Source: Nemopilema nomurai
Lineage: Eukaryota; Cnidaria; Scyphozoa; Rhizostomeae; Rhizostomatidae
Direction of reading: 5' to 3'
DNA length: 64,000 bases
Assembly (NCBI GenBank): GCA_003864495.1
Contig: ML133420.1
Span: 3,992,340-4,056,339, forward strand
Translations under genes and position numbers: made by a program
In this document: positions 1 to 9,229 of the stretch, in pieces
Layout: every line of letters starts with the position of its first letter
Numbering within the stretch: the first letter of the stretch is position 1
The notes under the pieces: generated by a model
What the model saw: only the letters and a program-made list of their open reading frames with translations
Told to the model about the DNA's origin: nothing
Database searches by the model: none

Positions 1-173
1 CTCTCGAGGCCGCCAAGTGCAGTGTGAACAGAAAGTCAGGCCAAGCCTTGTTTATTTTGAAATCGCGCATGCATGCAGCTACAAAAGTTGGCGCCAACAG
101 GCGAATTTTTCTTTGTTGATAACCTGGGCCTAAATGCTTATGAGTTAATTTTGATAAAAGTTGAATACTGAAA

Positions 174-302
174 ATGAGCGCTGCTACTGAGCGAGGATCA
201 ACGTGGAGTGCAGAGGAGACAAAAACATTAATTCGTCTTTGGGCTGATGAAAAAGTACAACATCAGTTGGACAATTCCACGCTTCCATGCTCCCTTCTCT
301 GA
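174..302 (+). pseudogene. Myb/SANT-like DNA-binding domain, N-terminal fragment
   Basis: A short open frame of 42 codons starts at ATG 174 and ends at 302. After about ten residues it reads STWSAEETKTLIRLWADEKV, the first helix region of a trihelix/MADF-type Myb/SANT-like domain, with the usual tryptophans and an acidic run. Such domains occur in Harbinger-type transposon DNA-binding proteins and in host MSANTD proteins. Homology stops near residue 33 (QLD), where the next helices should follow; unrelated sequence and then LINE A take over. No splice donor is obvious at the break, so truncation by rearrangement is likelier than an exon end. The parent gene cannot be named. The call rests on the motif alone. 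Confidence 0.5.
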
Positions 303-354
303 AAAATAGTACTTATTAGAAATGCAATACATTTTAAGAAAAAAACTGCTTGCA

Positions 355-1547
355 AGTAATCAACTTTTATACGCTTTGTCAAAACGCTATACAACTGTGT
401 TTCGTGCCAAATCTCTAATAATGGATTTCTTTCCTGGCGCATCCACCTCAAACGGGGTGTTCGCCATAGATGCACTCTCTCTCCCTCCTCTACTGTATTG
501 TAGCAGAATCCCTAGGAAATATCGTAAAACAAAACAAAACAAAACTATTGATGGTCTAAGGCTCCCAAGTTGTAGCACCGAAGTTAAAATTTCCCAGTAT
601 GCTGACGATACAACCCTGTTCCTTTGCAATAGCTTCTCCGTTGATGAGGCTCTATCCACCATAAAGAATTATGAACTTGGATCTGGTTACAAAGTTAACT
701 ATAATATTGGCAAGTCCTGTGCAAAATGGTACAATAGGCCTTCCTTTCTACCTGCACCTTCGTCCTCCCTGTCTACCCTCCAATGGACCAGCGGCCCCTT
801 GGAGGTTTGAGGTCTACAGTTTGGCCCAAACACCACAGTTGAAAGCTGCTGGATAAAACGGATCGCAAAACTCACCAATAGGCTAGATTCATGGAAACAC
901 CGGCCCTTTTCCCTCCAAAGCAAGTCATTAGTCCTCAACACCGTTGCTCTTTCTGGCCTGGTTTTTTTTGGCACATTTTTTCATCTTCCAGAAACCATAA
1001 AAAACAAGTCAGCAGACTAATCTTTGACTTCGTATGGGCTGGCAAAAACGAACTCGTTGCTCGGAAAGTAACGCAACAGGCCTATGACAGAGGTGAACAA
1101 AACATTGTCGATATTTCTCTCAAAACAGAAGTCTTACATCTGAAATTTCTACAATCTATTGCTGATACTAACTACTCCTCTCCTTGGGTCTACTTTGCCC
1201 GCTATAACATCAGTCTACATCTTAAGAAATATCTTCTATCTGCCAACTTTCTCCATTCAAACACAGTTCCACATGCCTTATCGCCCTACCACAGCGTTCT
1301 TAAAACGGCTAGCTACCTGTAGTCGTGGTCAAAGCGTCGAAGACATCAAAAACGTGTCCATTAGTTGCCCAATGGCTGTAACAGTTTTCTAATCTTTGCT
1401 TTATTTATTCCAACTGTTACTCCCTGACTAGGTCTTCCCCGCTCGCATTGATATTCTGTTTGATCTCCTGCCTTCTACTAGAAAACAAATTAAGCTCCTC
1501 TTTCTATCCGTTTTAAAGATTACTTCTTACCTGCTAGTAATGTATGG
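355..1547 (+). pseudogene. LINE A: reverse transcriptase fragment of a U2-targeted Tx1/L1-like LINE (part 1)
   Basis: This is an ORF2 fragment of a non-LTR retrotransposon that begins inside the reverse transcriptase. A degraded motif B region (about 440-530) precedes an intact motif C, QYADDTTLFL (about 595-630), which holds the catalytic aspartate pair. The thumb and connection follow (WIKRI, RLDSWKH, SLVLNT), then the C-terminal stretch with SPWVYFARYN and HLKKYLL (about 1180-1230). The frame changes near 350-470, 810-860 and 1000-1100, so nothing functional is made. The protein is closely similar to LINE D on the minus strand at 60515-63559, for example IDGxRLP...TEVKIS, IVNYDIG-like and HLKFLQxIAD segments. 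The fragment is interrupted at 1547 by a P-like transposon and resumes at 3107 as its 3' end. Confidence 0.85.
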
Positions 1548-1611
1548 CATAGTCAATAGAAAAACACTGGTCTGGAAAGACGGGAAATATCAAAAGAATA
1601 TCTTTTTTTAG

Positions 1612-2235
1612 GATCTAAAAAGTGAAAAATGACAGAGTTTTTATATGCGAAAAACATTTCCTACCAGAGCAAATAAAAATTTGTAAGTATCTAGCATTCG
1701 ATTTGATGCTAATAGCCTATTTAAATTTGTGATTTTCCTATTATCAGGCCCCAAACAATTTTAACTGTAACCCAGCCCTTTCAAAATGAATTTCGTTCTG
1801 ACGACTCTGCATGTTTGCGAAAACGATATTTTCTTATCCTGAGAATACTTTCTCAGAACAGGATTGGGTATATTGGCCTGTCTAAAAGACTATCAAATTT
1901 TATCTAATTTTTTTCCCTTTATAGTTCATTCAAAGATGAAAGGGCTGAAGCCTGGGGCTCTACCAAGTATCAATATGCCAATAAAAAGCTTCCAGAAAGA
2001 GAAAAAAGAACGAAGGCACATTCCTATGGGGAGAGATTTGTTACCGGAAGAGGAATCCAAAAATATGATTCATAAATCTTTTGATGAGTTATGCCAGAGG
2101 GTGAAGGCACAAAGATTTTATGGAATTTGGTCCCCTGATATCTCCTCTTTAATCCTGCTTTGCTCTTGCACACTTTTTCACAATTTGTACACTTGTAATC
2201 ATCAATTTCAGCCTTTAAATAAATATATGCAATAA
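1612..2235 (+). pseudogene. THAP-domain transposase remnant in two exons
   Basis: The first exon (1612-1682) follows a T-rich tract ending in AG. It encodes DRVFICEKHFLPEQIKI, the Cys-x2-His half of a THAP zinc finger. It ends at a consensus donor GTAAGT (1683). A pyrimidine-rich acceptor (TTTCCCTTTATAG, ending 1924) opens the second exon at 1925. Joined in phase, it continues HSKMKGLKPGALPSINMP, the THAP C-terminal LKPGAxPSI motif. A basic, lysine-rich stretch follows (QKEKKERR) before a stop at 2235. The N-terminal C-x2-4-C exon was not found upstream, and no RNase H-like catalytic core follows. The splice sites are predicted by eye. The gene is a fragment of a P-like transposase. Confidence 0.6.
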
Positions 2236-3076
2236 GAAACTCAAAAATCTTCTCACAGTATGTTAAAGAATATTTATCATATGCAATTTCAAAATTGCAA
2301 TTTTGTTAATGATACAAATAATTCAATGTAAATGCCTAACCGATTTCATTACAGCGAACAAAACAAAGCAAAGGTAACTCTGGGGGCCTAAGATCGATTC
2401 TGAGAAAGCTACTCAAGCTAATTGAAAGGTTTGATTTATTGAATATGTGAAACTAGTACAGCGTTGGAAACTGAATTGGTTGTCGCTGAAACCTTGGGTA
2501 TCAAGGATTTAATTTTTCTCAAGTGTACATTTACTTTGATCTTACAGAATCTATTGTATACCGATGTTGATGTCTCCATGCAGAAAACATACCAACAATC
2601 AGGGTCCAAAATTTGGCCGATAAGAAAAAAGAAAGCTGAACAGCATTGCCGACTTAATGGAATCTATTTTCTAATCTTTCAGGAAAAAATTAAAAAACGG
2701 AAGTATGTGGTCAGTGGTAAATTTTGTTGAGAGACCAAGCAAGATGGAAAGAAACAACCAGTAGTTGTTAGAAATACGTATGTGACCCTTATCAGTCCTT
2801 GATTGGTTTAAATCTTCTATTTAGGCTTACCTCGTCGTCAAACTCATGTTGCAAACTCTCTCTAACTCGAGAGCCTCAAGGATTGCGCCCAAATTTTCAT
2901 CTGATACCTCTGAATTTTTATTATGTTGGGAAATTCTATGAGAAGATCTGCGACGTTCGTTGTTTTCGGCCATTATATAACACTTCCGTGCAAGGCTGTG
3001 CACGGATATTGTCATGTGACTAGGGAATTCAACATGCTTTCAAATGATGCGAAAAGCCATTTGATGTTTTCCGGCC
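2236..3076. other. Non-coding interior of the P-like element
   Basis: This AT-rich sequence lies between the THAP remnant and the right terminal repeat. Short open frames (2464-2730 plus, 2827-3015 minus) show no recognisable motif. It may hold decayed 3' exons of the transposase, but nothing supports a specific call. Confidence 0.4.
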
Positions 3077-3106
3077 TTCCAGACCAGTGTTTTTCTATTG
3101 ACTATG

Positions 3107-3378
3107 TGTATGGTAACTGTTGTACTGATTTTTCGCTTTGCTTGTCCTGTTAACGTTTTTTTGTCATAACGTAGATTTGGTACTCCGTAAATCATTAAAC
3201 TGTAATTTTTGTCTATGTAATTCGCGTCATTGTCAATAGTCATTAGTTTTGTATTGCAAGGGGGACCTCTGCACAAAAGGGGCAGTTGTCCCTCTTTACA
3301 TTGCCAATATCATGTAATTTTTCATGAATGATTGTCCCTGTCCCTACTGTTTATCAGAGGGCAGGAATGGGGATAAAA
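3107..3378 (+). mobile_element. LINE A 3' end and 3' UTR, abutting U2 snRNA
   Basis: The sequence resumes LINE A after the P-like insertion and runs to a short A-rich end (GGATAAAAA). It then joins nucleotide 35 or 36 of U2 snRNA. A likely stem-loop occupies about 3261-3293 (GGGGACCTCTGC pairing imperfectly with GCAGTTGTCCC), followed by a second small CCCT/AGGG pairing near 3329-3363. LINE reverse transcriptases of several clades recognise structured 3' UTRs, so these hairpins are candidate recognition elements. The final A could belong to the tail or to U2 position 35. No 3' part of this family is present elsewhere in the window for comparison. Confidence 0.6.
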
Positions 3379-3515
3379 AGTATCTGTTCTTATCAGCTTA
3401 ATATCTGATATGTGCCCAAAGGCACTCAAATATTAAACTGATTTTTGGAACTAGCTTGTCGCCACAAGGCTTGCCTCACCACGAGCACGGGTTGCCCTGG
3501 CATTGCAGTACAGCC
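3379..3515 (+). ncRNA. U2: U2 snRNA 3' portion (nucleotides about 35-171), interrupted gene
   Basis: The sequence from GTATCTGTTCTTATCAGC reproduces U2 snRNA downstream of its first 34 nucleotides. It covers the second half of the branch-site recognition element, stem-loop IIa (ATCAGCTTAATATCTGAT), stem IIb (GTGCCCAAAGGCAC), the Sm site (GATTTTTGGA) and the stem III/IV region ending GCATTGCAGTACAGCC. Homology stops at 3515; the usual GGGAACGG-like 3' end is missing, and unrelated sequence begins AAACAGATAA. The 5' 34 nucleotides are absent here because LINE A occupies that side. This is a disrupted gene copy that cannot give functional U2. It is the 3' target flank of LINE A. Confidence 0.92.
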
Positions 3516-3892
3516 AAACAGATAAACACAGACAGACATTAGTGGGTGGGTCATTCTTTCGTTCGCTCTTGTCATTTTCAATGTCATTGCCATTGCAAGA
3601 TTGTGCGTATTGTAGGATTATATTTGTAGCGTAGCATTTTTGTAGCATGGATTATTGTGGTGTGGATAAATTGCTTGCATTATATTTTGTAGTTGTTGTT
3701 TTCTGTTCCTTTTCTCTTGTCTCTCACTCTCATACATCTAATTATACCGCAAACAATTGTGTTTCAGTTGTGTTACGGTCAGTTTTAGCGAAACAATTCA
3801 CTGGTCTTAAATTTACCATGGCTCCAGTCCAGGCGCTGCTTGGATTCAGACCTAATCCGTAGTAGTAGTAGTAGCAGCAGCAGCGCAGAAAC
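3516..3892. other. Unassigned spacer between U2 fragment and LINE B
   Basis: No gene is recognised. It contains a short trinucleotide run (GTA then GCA units, about 3859-3885) just before LINE B ORF1. It could be U2 3' flank, LINE B 5' UTR or both. Confidence 0.4.
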
Positions 3893-4825
3893 ATGAGCAT
3901 CCTTCAGATGACTACAAGCGCTAACAAAGTCTCATCCCACCTCAGCCAGACAGTCACGACACAGTTGACTTTAAAGAGATAATTGGCTACTTCCACTCCG
4001 AATTTAAAGATTCAACTTGCATTCAACAACTAATGTCACTTGCCGCCCTGCTAGGTAGGCGCAAATAAAACATCATTTTCTCCAAACCCTCTATGGTGGA
4101 CAGACTTATAGAGTCTTTGATCAAACAACCATCACTGCCTGCTGACAACCCAGGTAATAACCATACCCGATGGAACACCAGACATCTCTGATAATGAAAT
4201 TGGTAATGCTTTATCAAGATACGGAACGGTGACACGAGTTTGGAAACAAACATGGAAATGATTCCCGAATATTTTCAATGGTAAACGGCTTGTGACCATC
4301 TTTCCTTCAGGAGGTACGAAAGTACCACCTTTTATCATTTTGCAGGACAAAAAAATATCGATTTCATACAGGGGTAAGCCTGTGTTCTGCAATATCTGTA
4401 TGTCAGATACCCACAGATCTTCTGACTACCCCTCAAGACACATTAGCCATTGCTACCTTAGTGGCTCGACAGAACACAGTAAGAAGGATTGTGGACAGTC
4501 TGTTCCCCCAAGACGAAGTAGAGGCAGGCTCTTCAGCGGCGAAATCGAAGCTGTTGATTCGCCAGCAGCGGAGAGTACCGAGAAAACCGAAGAAATAACA
4601 GACCTGGAAGACATCAGACCTCCCGCTCTTATAAATGAACAAGAAGACATACCCCAACCATACCACCAACCCCAAACGATTCTACCGAAGCTCTTCCGAA
4701 ACCCATTCTTGAGGACCAACAGAAAAATTTGCACACCCTAAACCGAAGCCACAAAGACCACAAAACCCTCTGCCACAGCCGGGACCAAAACACCAAAAGA
4801 CTATCCCCCCTTCGCTAATAATTTA
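3893..4825 (+). pseudogene. LINE B ORF1: gag-like RNA-binding protein with zinc knuckles
   Basis: An ORF1-like frame begins near ATG 3893 and is broken by stops and frameshifts near 3930, 4066, 4190 and 4262. The clearest part (4292-4741) carries two cysteine-rich knuckles: CNICMSDTHRSSDYPSRHIS leading into HCYLSGSTEHSKKDC. An acidic, proline-rich tail follows (about 4540-4740). This layout fits the nucleic-acid-binding ORF1 protein of L1/Tx1-type LINEs. The first knuckle is degenerate, with histidine and cysteine spacing altered and tyrosine where cysteine is expected (DYPS). It belongs to a different family from LINEs A, C and D: its knuckle and RT sequences do not align closely. ORF2 follows after a large loss of the endonuclease domain. 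Confidence 0.7.
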
Positions 4826-4887
4826 AAAGCAGTTCTGTCTTCTTATGCCCTAGAAGATATCTGGCGTGTTCAAAAACCCTTTCTGTA
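4826..4887 (+). pseudogene. LINE B ORF2: remnant of endonuclease domain
   Basis: The frame reads AVLSSYALEDIWRVQKPF up to the SINE-like insertion. It resembles the C-terminal part of an apurinic-type endonuclease (the DxWR segment upstream of the TWxxxxxxSRID motif). After the SINE the frame resumes (FTFSSSPVH, about 5633). The N-terminal two-thirds of the endonuclease is missing between ORF1 and this point, so this copy is internally deleted. Confidence 0.55.
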
Positions 4888-5608
4888 TTTTACTTTGTCA
4901 GCTGGGTCTCCTGTGACTCCTACTGGTAACCATGTAGCCCAGTACTAGCTGTTCATGGTCGGGTTGTCGGCGACTAAACCGGCTCCCCCACTTTGCCCAT
5001 GCATTGTGAGGAGGGTGACGGGGACACCCAGCAGGATAAAATACAAAACCTGACAAAGGGCGGATGAACCCTGCGAGGGTGAACGGCCATCCCCTGCAGC
5101 CAACGCTGGTGCCAACTAATTGACCTTGTCTTTCCTTGGATTTCATCAGCTGCGATCAAGGGTGGCTCCGATAGCTTGGGCAACTTTGGAGCCCTCACTC
5201 GTGCCTGGGGTAGTAGAAGAGGAAATGGAGAGGACATTTCATCTCGGCGATCATCGTTGGTACACGGCAGGAGGCAGTCTACGGGTGATAAGCTCTAGCC
5301 AAATTGGCGTACAGGCTGATTGCCACGGATCTTCTGCGTCGGTGGGAGGGGTCCTCTCGCCCCAATGCGAGGATGGCTCAGTGGTTAGAGGCGCTGACTA
5401 CGGACCCAAGGGTGTCCTCAAACTACCTTCGGATGCAAGGTAGAAACAAATCAAATCAAATCACAAATCAAATCAAATGGTCAGCTATCGCCCGCCTCAA
5501 GCCGGGCAGCCCTCGGTCAATAAGGTGCCAACCCGTCACGTCTCCCGCTACGACTGGGTGGTCGGAGTGACTCGTGACGTTAATCTATCACCTGCTACAC
5601 AAATAAAT
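4888..5608 (+). mobile_element. SINE-like non-autonomous retroposon with 16-bp target-site duplication
   Basis: The insert is bracketed by a perfect 16-bp direct repeat AAAAACCCTTTCTGTA (4872-4887 and 5609-5624) and ends in an AAATAAAT-type tail. Both features are typical of LINE-mobilised retroposons. It lies in the ORF2 of LINE B on the + strand. It is more GC-rich than its surroundings and has no coding frame of note. An internal match to the tRNA box A consensus, TGGCTCAGTGG (5374-5384), is followed by GGTTAGAG-like tRNA sequence, but no clear box B was found. An AAATC-repeat tract lies at about 5446-5477. A short inverted pair (CGTCACG near 5537, CGTGACG near 5572) may form a 3' hairpin. 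The unusual internal position of the A box suggests a composite element. Confidence 0.8.
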
Positions 5609-5624
5609 AAAAACCCTTTCTGTA

Positions 5625-7405
5625 AGGAATTTACATTCTCTAGTTCTCCAGTTCATTTAGCTGAATTGATAAATTTTACATTTCTTGGAATTTTGGCGAC
5701 ATTTTTAATATACCTCGAATCGACCCATTCCCCCACTCTGATCATGATATAATTTCCCTTGCCCTCAATTTCTCAGCCCTTTAACATGGCCCGGTATATG
5801 GAAATTAAATACTTCTATTTTGAAAGAGCAAGAATTCATCAGCTCTATTAATAAATTTATCACATATGGGAACAAGTCTCTCTCTCCCTCACTTATCGAG
5901 TGGTGGGAACACGGCAAAAAATTTTTTGTTGACATTGCAAAAACATATTCAAGAAACCGAAAGAAACAATTTCTCCGTAAAAAATCTAAGTTATTCAAAC
6001 AACTCAGAACTGGACAAAAAAGGCAGAGAGTTCAGGGGACCCCCCGATACCTGAAGCTTTACAAACACGTAAGCCACAAAGTTAAATTCCTGGAAGCCTC
6101 CGAAGCATAAATTAGATCAAAAGCTAAATGGTCCGAACAAAGTGAACAAGTTACAAGATATTTTTGCTCCCTTGAAAAGAAACGACAAAGCGACCGCGTC
6201 ATGAAATCAATAAAAGATCAGTATAATAAATCTCCCTGACCCAACCGAAATAGTCAATGCTGTCAAAGAGTTTTATGCTTCTCTATATAAAGAAGAGCCG
6301 GTTGACTCTAGCCTTCAAGACGCTCTTTTGCAAAAAGTAACAACGCAGCTCTCAGAAACGAAAGAGAACATTTGCGAAAGCCCCCTCACCCTTCAAGAAG
6401 TAAACGTTGCCTTATCAACTATGATAAATGGAAAATCTCCTGGAATGGACGGATTACCGTGCGAATTCTATAAAAAAATTTGGAAATCTCTTGGAAAACA
6501 TATCCTTCTTGTTATCAACCATTGCTTTAATACTGAAACTCTTACCTGCATTGATATGTTGCCTTATTAAAAAAGGAGAACGAGAAGACATCCAAAACTG
6601 GCGCCCCCTAAGCCTCTTAAATTGTGATTAAAAAATAATAGCCAAAGTTCTAGCAAATCGCCTTTTGTAGGTCCTAACTAGCATTATAGCAGAAGACCAA
6701 ACTTGCTCTGCTCCTGGTGGCTCAATTTTAGGCAATTGCCATGCTTTACGTGATATTACTCAATTCTCTGAAGATGAAAATACAGTTAAGTTAAATGTAA
6801 CGAGTTTATCTCCGATTCCTTCGCCCCAAGCAGAGGTGTCAGACAAGGTTGCCCTCTCTGCCCTTCTTTATGTTCTCATTACTGAGGCTTTTGCAGCTAA
6901 TGTCCGCAGTGACCCCGCAATTAAAGGTGTAACTGTTAACCAAACTGAATTCAAAATAATACAATACGCAGACGATACTACCCTTCTCCTTCAAGATAAC
7001 CAATCCCTACTTGCAACTGCAAAGCATATAAATAATTTCGAAAAAGCCTCTGGAGCTAAAATTAACAATGTTAAAAGTGAAGGCTTGGTAGCTTTAAAAA
7101 GCGTTTCGACTCCCCTCTAGGTTTTAACTGGAAAAAGAAGTCACTCAAAATCCTCGGCCTTTTTATTAACCAACTTGTAAGCTCTGCACTTTGTTATACG
7201 GCTTTGGTTTTCCCCATACCCCAATGGGCCGTCAAACAACTTGATGAAAAACTTTGGTATTTCTTTTTTAACGGCAAATGACCCCTGATCCCTAGATCAC
7301 AAGCTAAACTTCCTTATCAAGAAGGTGGCCTCAATGTTCTAGATATAGAGAAGAAATGTAACAGCCTCCTTTTATCATGGCTACCCAAACTCTTTGCCCC
7401 CGAAC
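5625..7405 (+). pseudogene. LINE B ORF2: endonuclease end, linker and reverse transcriptase, broken
   Basis: The endonuclease end (to about 5760) is followed by the charged linker (KEQEFISSINKF, EWWEHGKKFF, about 5820-6110). The N-terminal RT blocks come next: LTLQEVNVALSTMINGKSPG with MDGLPCEFYKKIW (6370-6480) and NWRPLSLLNCD (6597-6630). Motif A (the first catalytic aspartate) is missing, lost in a deletion near 6790. The frame restarts at motif B (GVRQGCPL-like, in a shifted frame, about 6830-6860) and then carries IIQYADDTTLLLQ (about 6955-6990), motif C. The thumb continues to 7405. Multiple stops and shifts show long inactivity. A MULE-like transposon interrupts it at 7406. Confidence 0.85.
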
Positions 7406-7453
7406 GGTCAACAAGGAATGCAACCCCTCAGGTTGCGATGCGTGACGTCATGC

Positions 7454-9012
7454 CGCTGAAGTTGGACACGCGTCCTTCGCGCGATAGAACTTTCCAGCGT
7501 ACGAAGGAATGGTCTTACATTGCACAACCTCTCAAATTTATTCTACTTCAGTCATTGTGCTAGCCACGATTGTTTACTACTGCGTTATCAAAACGTACTT
7601 AGGCCTTATTACAGTAAAAATCTGCATAAAAGAACTATTCTTATGTAGACTTATTTAATGTTCATATTCAAAAAATGTAAACAAAAAACCTGGTTCTTAA
7701 AACCTCGTTTTAGCCAATGAGTTCTTATGTTGCCCTTGTAATTTTAATTAAAATTTGATGAGTTGGTAAGTAGGTATACTTCAGACATAGTAAACCTACG
7801 TAAAGTGCAGATATAGCTCAGTTCTTGTCTTGCTCTGATTAATGTCATTTAAAGTTTAAATATGATTAAAATGATCTTCCATGAGAAGAAGTGTGAAATC
7901 TTTGTTATTTCAATATTGGGGTTATTTTCTGGCAAACAAGTGACCAGTACAATGCAAACGGATCAAAAGGTGAAAATAATTCGATAATCTCTTAACTAAG
8001 TACTCTTCTTGCATAAAATAAGGAAATCAAAAGATTTACACCAATATACACTTTTTGGAAGAATTATTGATAATTGGAAATAACAAAAAAATCCATTTTT
8101 AATTTTGAAAGTTACAAGAAACCTCACAAGCTCACTTTATTTTATCTTGTTTATACTCATTTTCTCCAATTTTTAGCAAGCTTTGAACAATGGTGTATTT
8201 ATCTTGAAAGAAAACACCGGCGTCTTTGCTGAACTATTCAGATTAATATGAAAGCTTAGAATTTTTGTGGGTAATCTGTAACATGCAATTTGTTATTAAA
8301 ATGATCAGAAACATGTATTTTTTAGGGTAAAGGTTTTCAAAACTGGTGGCTGTTTTTTGTGGGTTGTTACTGTAATGGTAACTTTAAGGAATCCCACCCC
8401 CAGCTCAGATATTCACTGCAATCAGTAAACAAAACAACTTTACACTTAGTCATTGCATGCCAAGATATGTTGTCAGAATATATTACGGTAGGAAGTTCTC
8501 GTGTGCTGGGTTCTGACAGTGAATAAAAAATTTAATCGCATTTAATTAAGTGCTCGCTGTCATTGCTTATTTTTACCAATTATGTAACTTGATTACGTCT
8601 AAGTTATTTTGGAATGCTCTGACCATTTGTTTGCTGTTTGTTGTCAGGGTAATCGATGATGTAATAGAACAACATGTAGGTAGAGACATGTTTTGTTACC
8701 ACGTAACATAGATTTGTATTCGTCGAATGATGTAATTACAAATGACGTTATGAAGCCAAATATATCCATCAATAAGTATAAATTAGACTCTAGAATAGCT
8801 AGGGTCACACAAGGTTGACTCTAGAATAGCGATGTTTAATTGTTTACTCCAGGGTGAATCCTGAGGTAAATCTATGTCACTAAGACCTAGGATATACTGG
8901 AATATTTCTCGAGTTTTCAAGCTAGAAATAAGAGTTTCCAATTGTTTCTTGTTACGGAGATATAAGTCTGAAGGCGTCAATCGCCGTCTTTTTGTGAGAG
9001 ATCAGCGCCTGG
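7454..9012. other. Non-coding left interior of the MULE-like element
   Basis: This AT-rich stretch holds no supported gene. A local duplication of GACTCTAGAATAGC occurs at about 8787 and 8817. It may include promoter and 5' untranslated sequence for the exon at 9059. Confidence 0.4.
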
Positions 9013-9020
9013 TATAAATA
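9013..9020 (+). promoter_or_regulatory. Candidate TATA box
   Basis: TATAAATA lies about 40 bp before the ATG at 9059 and ahead of an exon with a consensus-like donor. It is a plausible core promoter for the MULE gene, by position only. Confidence 0.4.
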
Positions 9021-9058
9021 AGCAAGTTTTACAAGACGGCAGTTGGAACACAAAAAAG

Positions 9059-9229
9059 ATGGATGTTGAGGAGAAGCCATGGGTAAAATACTTCAAACAT
9101 AGTTTTTCCGATTACGAAGGATACGTAGCAACGTCGCAAGATGTCGAATGCTTGATTCGTGCCTTCGAAATTGACACTACTACCACGTTCGCGTGTACAA
9201 GTCGAAAACAAAAAACTTCGGAGCTACAG
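9059..9229 (+). CDS. First coding exon of the MULE gene (zinc-finger-like N-terminus)
   Basis: ATG 9059 opens a 57-residue exon. It includes KYFKHSFSDYEGYVATSQDV, then a run of acidic, threonine-rich residues and FACTSRKQK. It ends at CTACAG followed by GTAATA, a good splice donor. The pattern (aromatic Y/F residues, a CTSRK-like cysteine) resembles the N-terminal FAR1/FLYWCH-like segments of animal MULE-related proteins, but the match is weak and only one cysteine is seen. A TATA-like box lies just upstream. The next exon was not identified; 9230-10437 is AT-rich and probably intronic or deleted. The exon has no stop or frameshift, unlike the downstream Ulp1 gene. Function is unproven. Confidence 0.45.

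Larger units (their letters stand above)
1548..3106 (+). mobile_element. P-element-like DNA transposon (1.56 kb, degenerate)
   Basis: The two ends form a terminal inverted repeat starting CATAGTCAATAGAAAAACAC. The first 30 bases are identical between 1548-1577 and the reverse complement of 3077-3106, and weaker matching continues to about 45 bases. The element is flanked by the direct repeat TGTATGG (1541-1547 and 3107-3113). Inside is a THAP-type DNA-binding exon pair. P elements carry an N-terminal THAP domain and start with CA, which supports that superfamily, although they normally make 8-bp target duplications and only 7 bp are seen here. At 1.56 kb it lacks room for a full transposase; no catalytic domain was found in 2240-3060. 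It sits inside the 3' part of LINE A and is therefore younger. Confidence 0.7.

Noticed and set aside
2464..2730. Open frame of 88 codons inside the P-like element
   Set aside because: No P-transposase catalytic motif or other homology seen; splice sites unclear. Kept only as part of the element.
3379..3515. Functional U2 snRNA gene
   Set aside because: The 5' 34 nucleotides and promoter are replaced by LINE A and the 3' end is missing.
5371..5442. Genuine tRNA gene
   Set aside because: Only box A and part of the D arm match; there is no box B, no foldable anticodon arm, and the sequence lies within a retroposon.
8783..8980. 65-codon minus-strand open frame near the MULE exon
   Set aside because: It relies on a TTG start, lies just upstream of the + strand promoter, and shows no motif.
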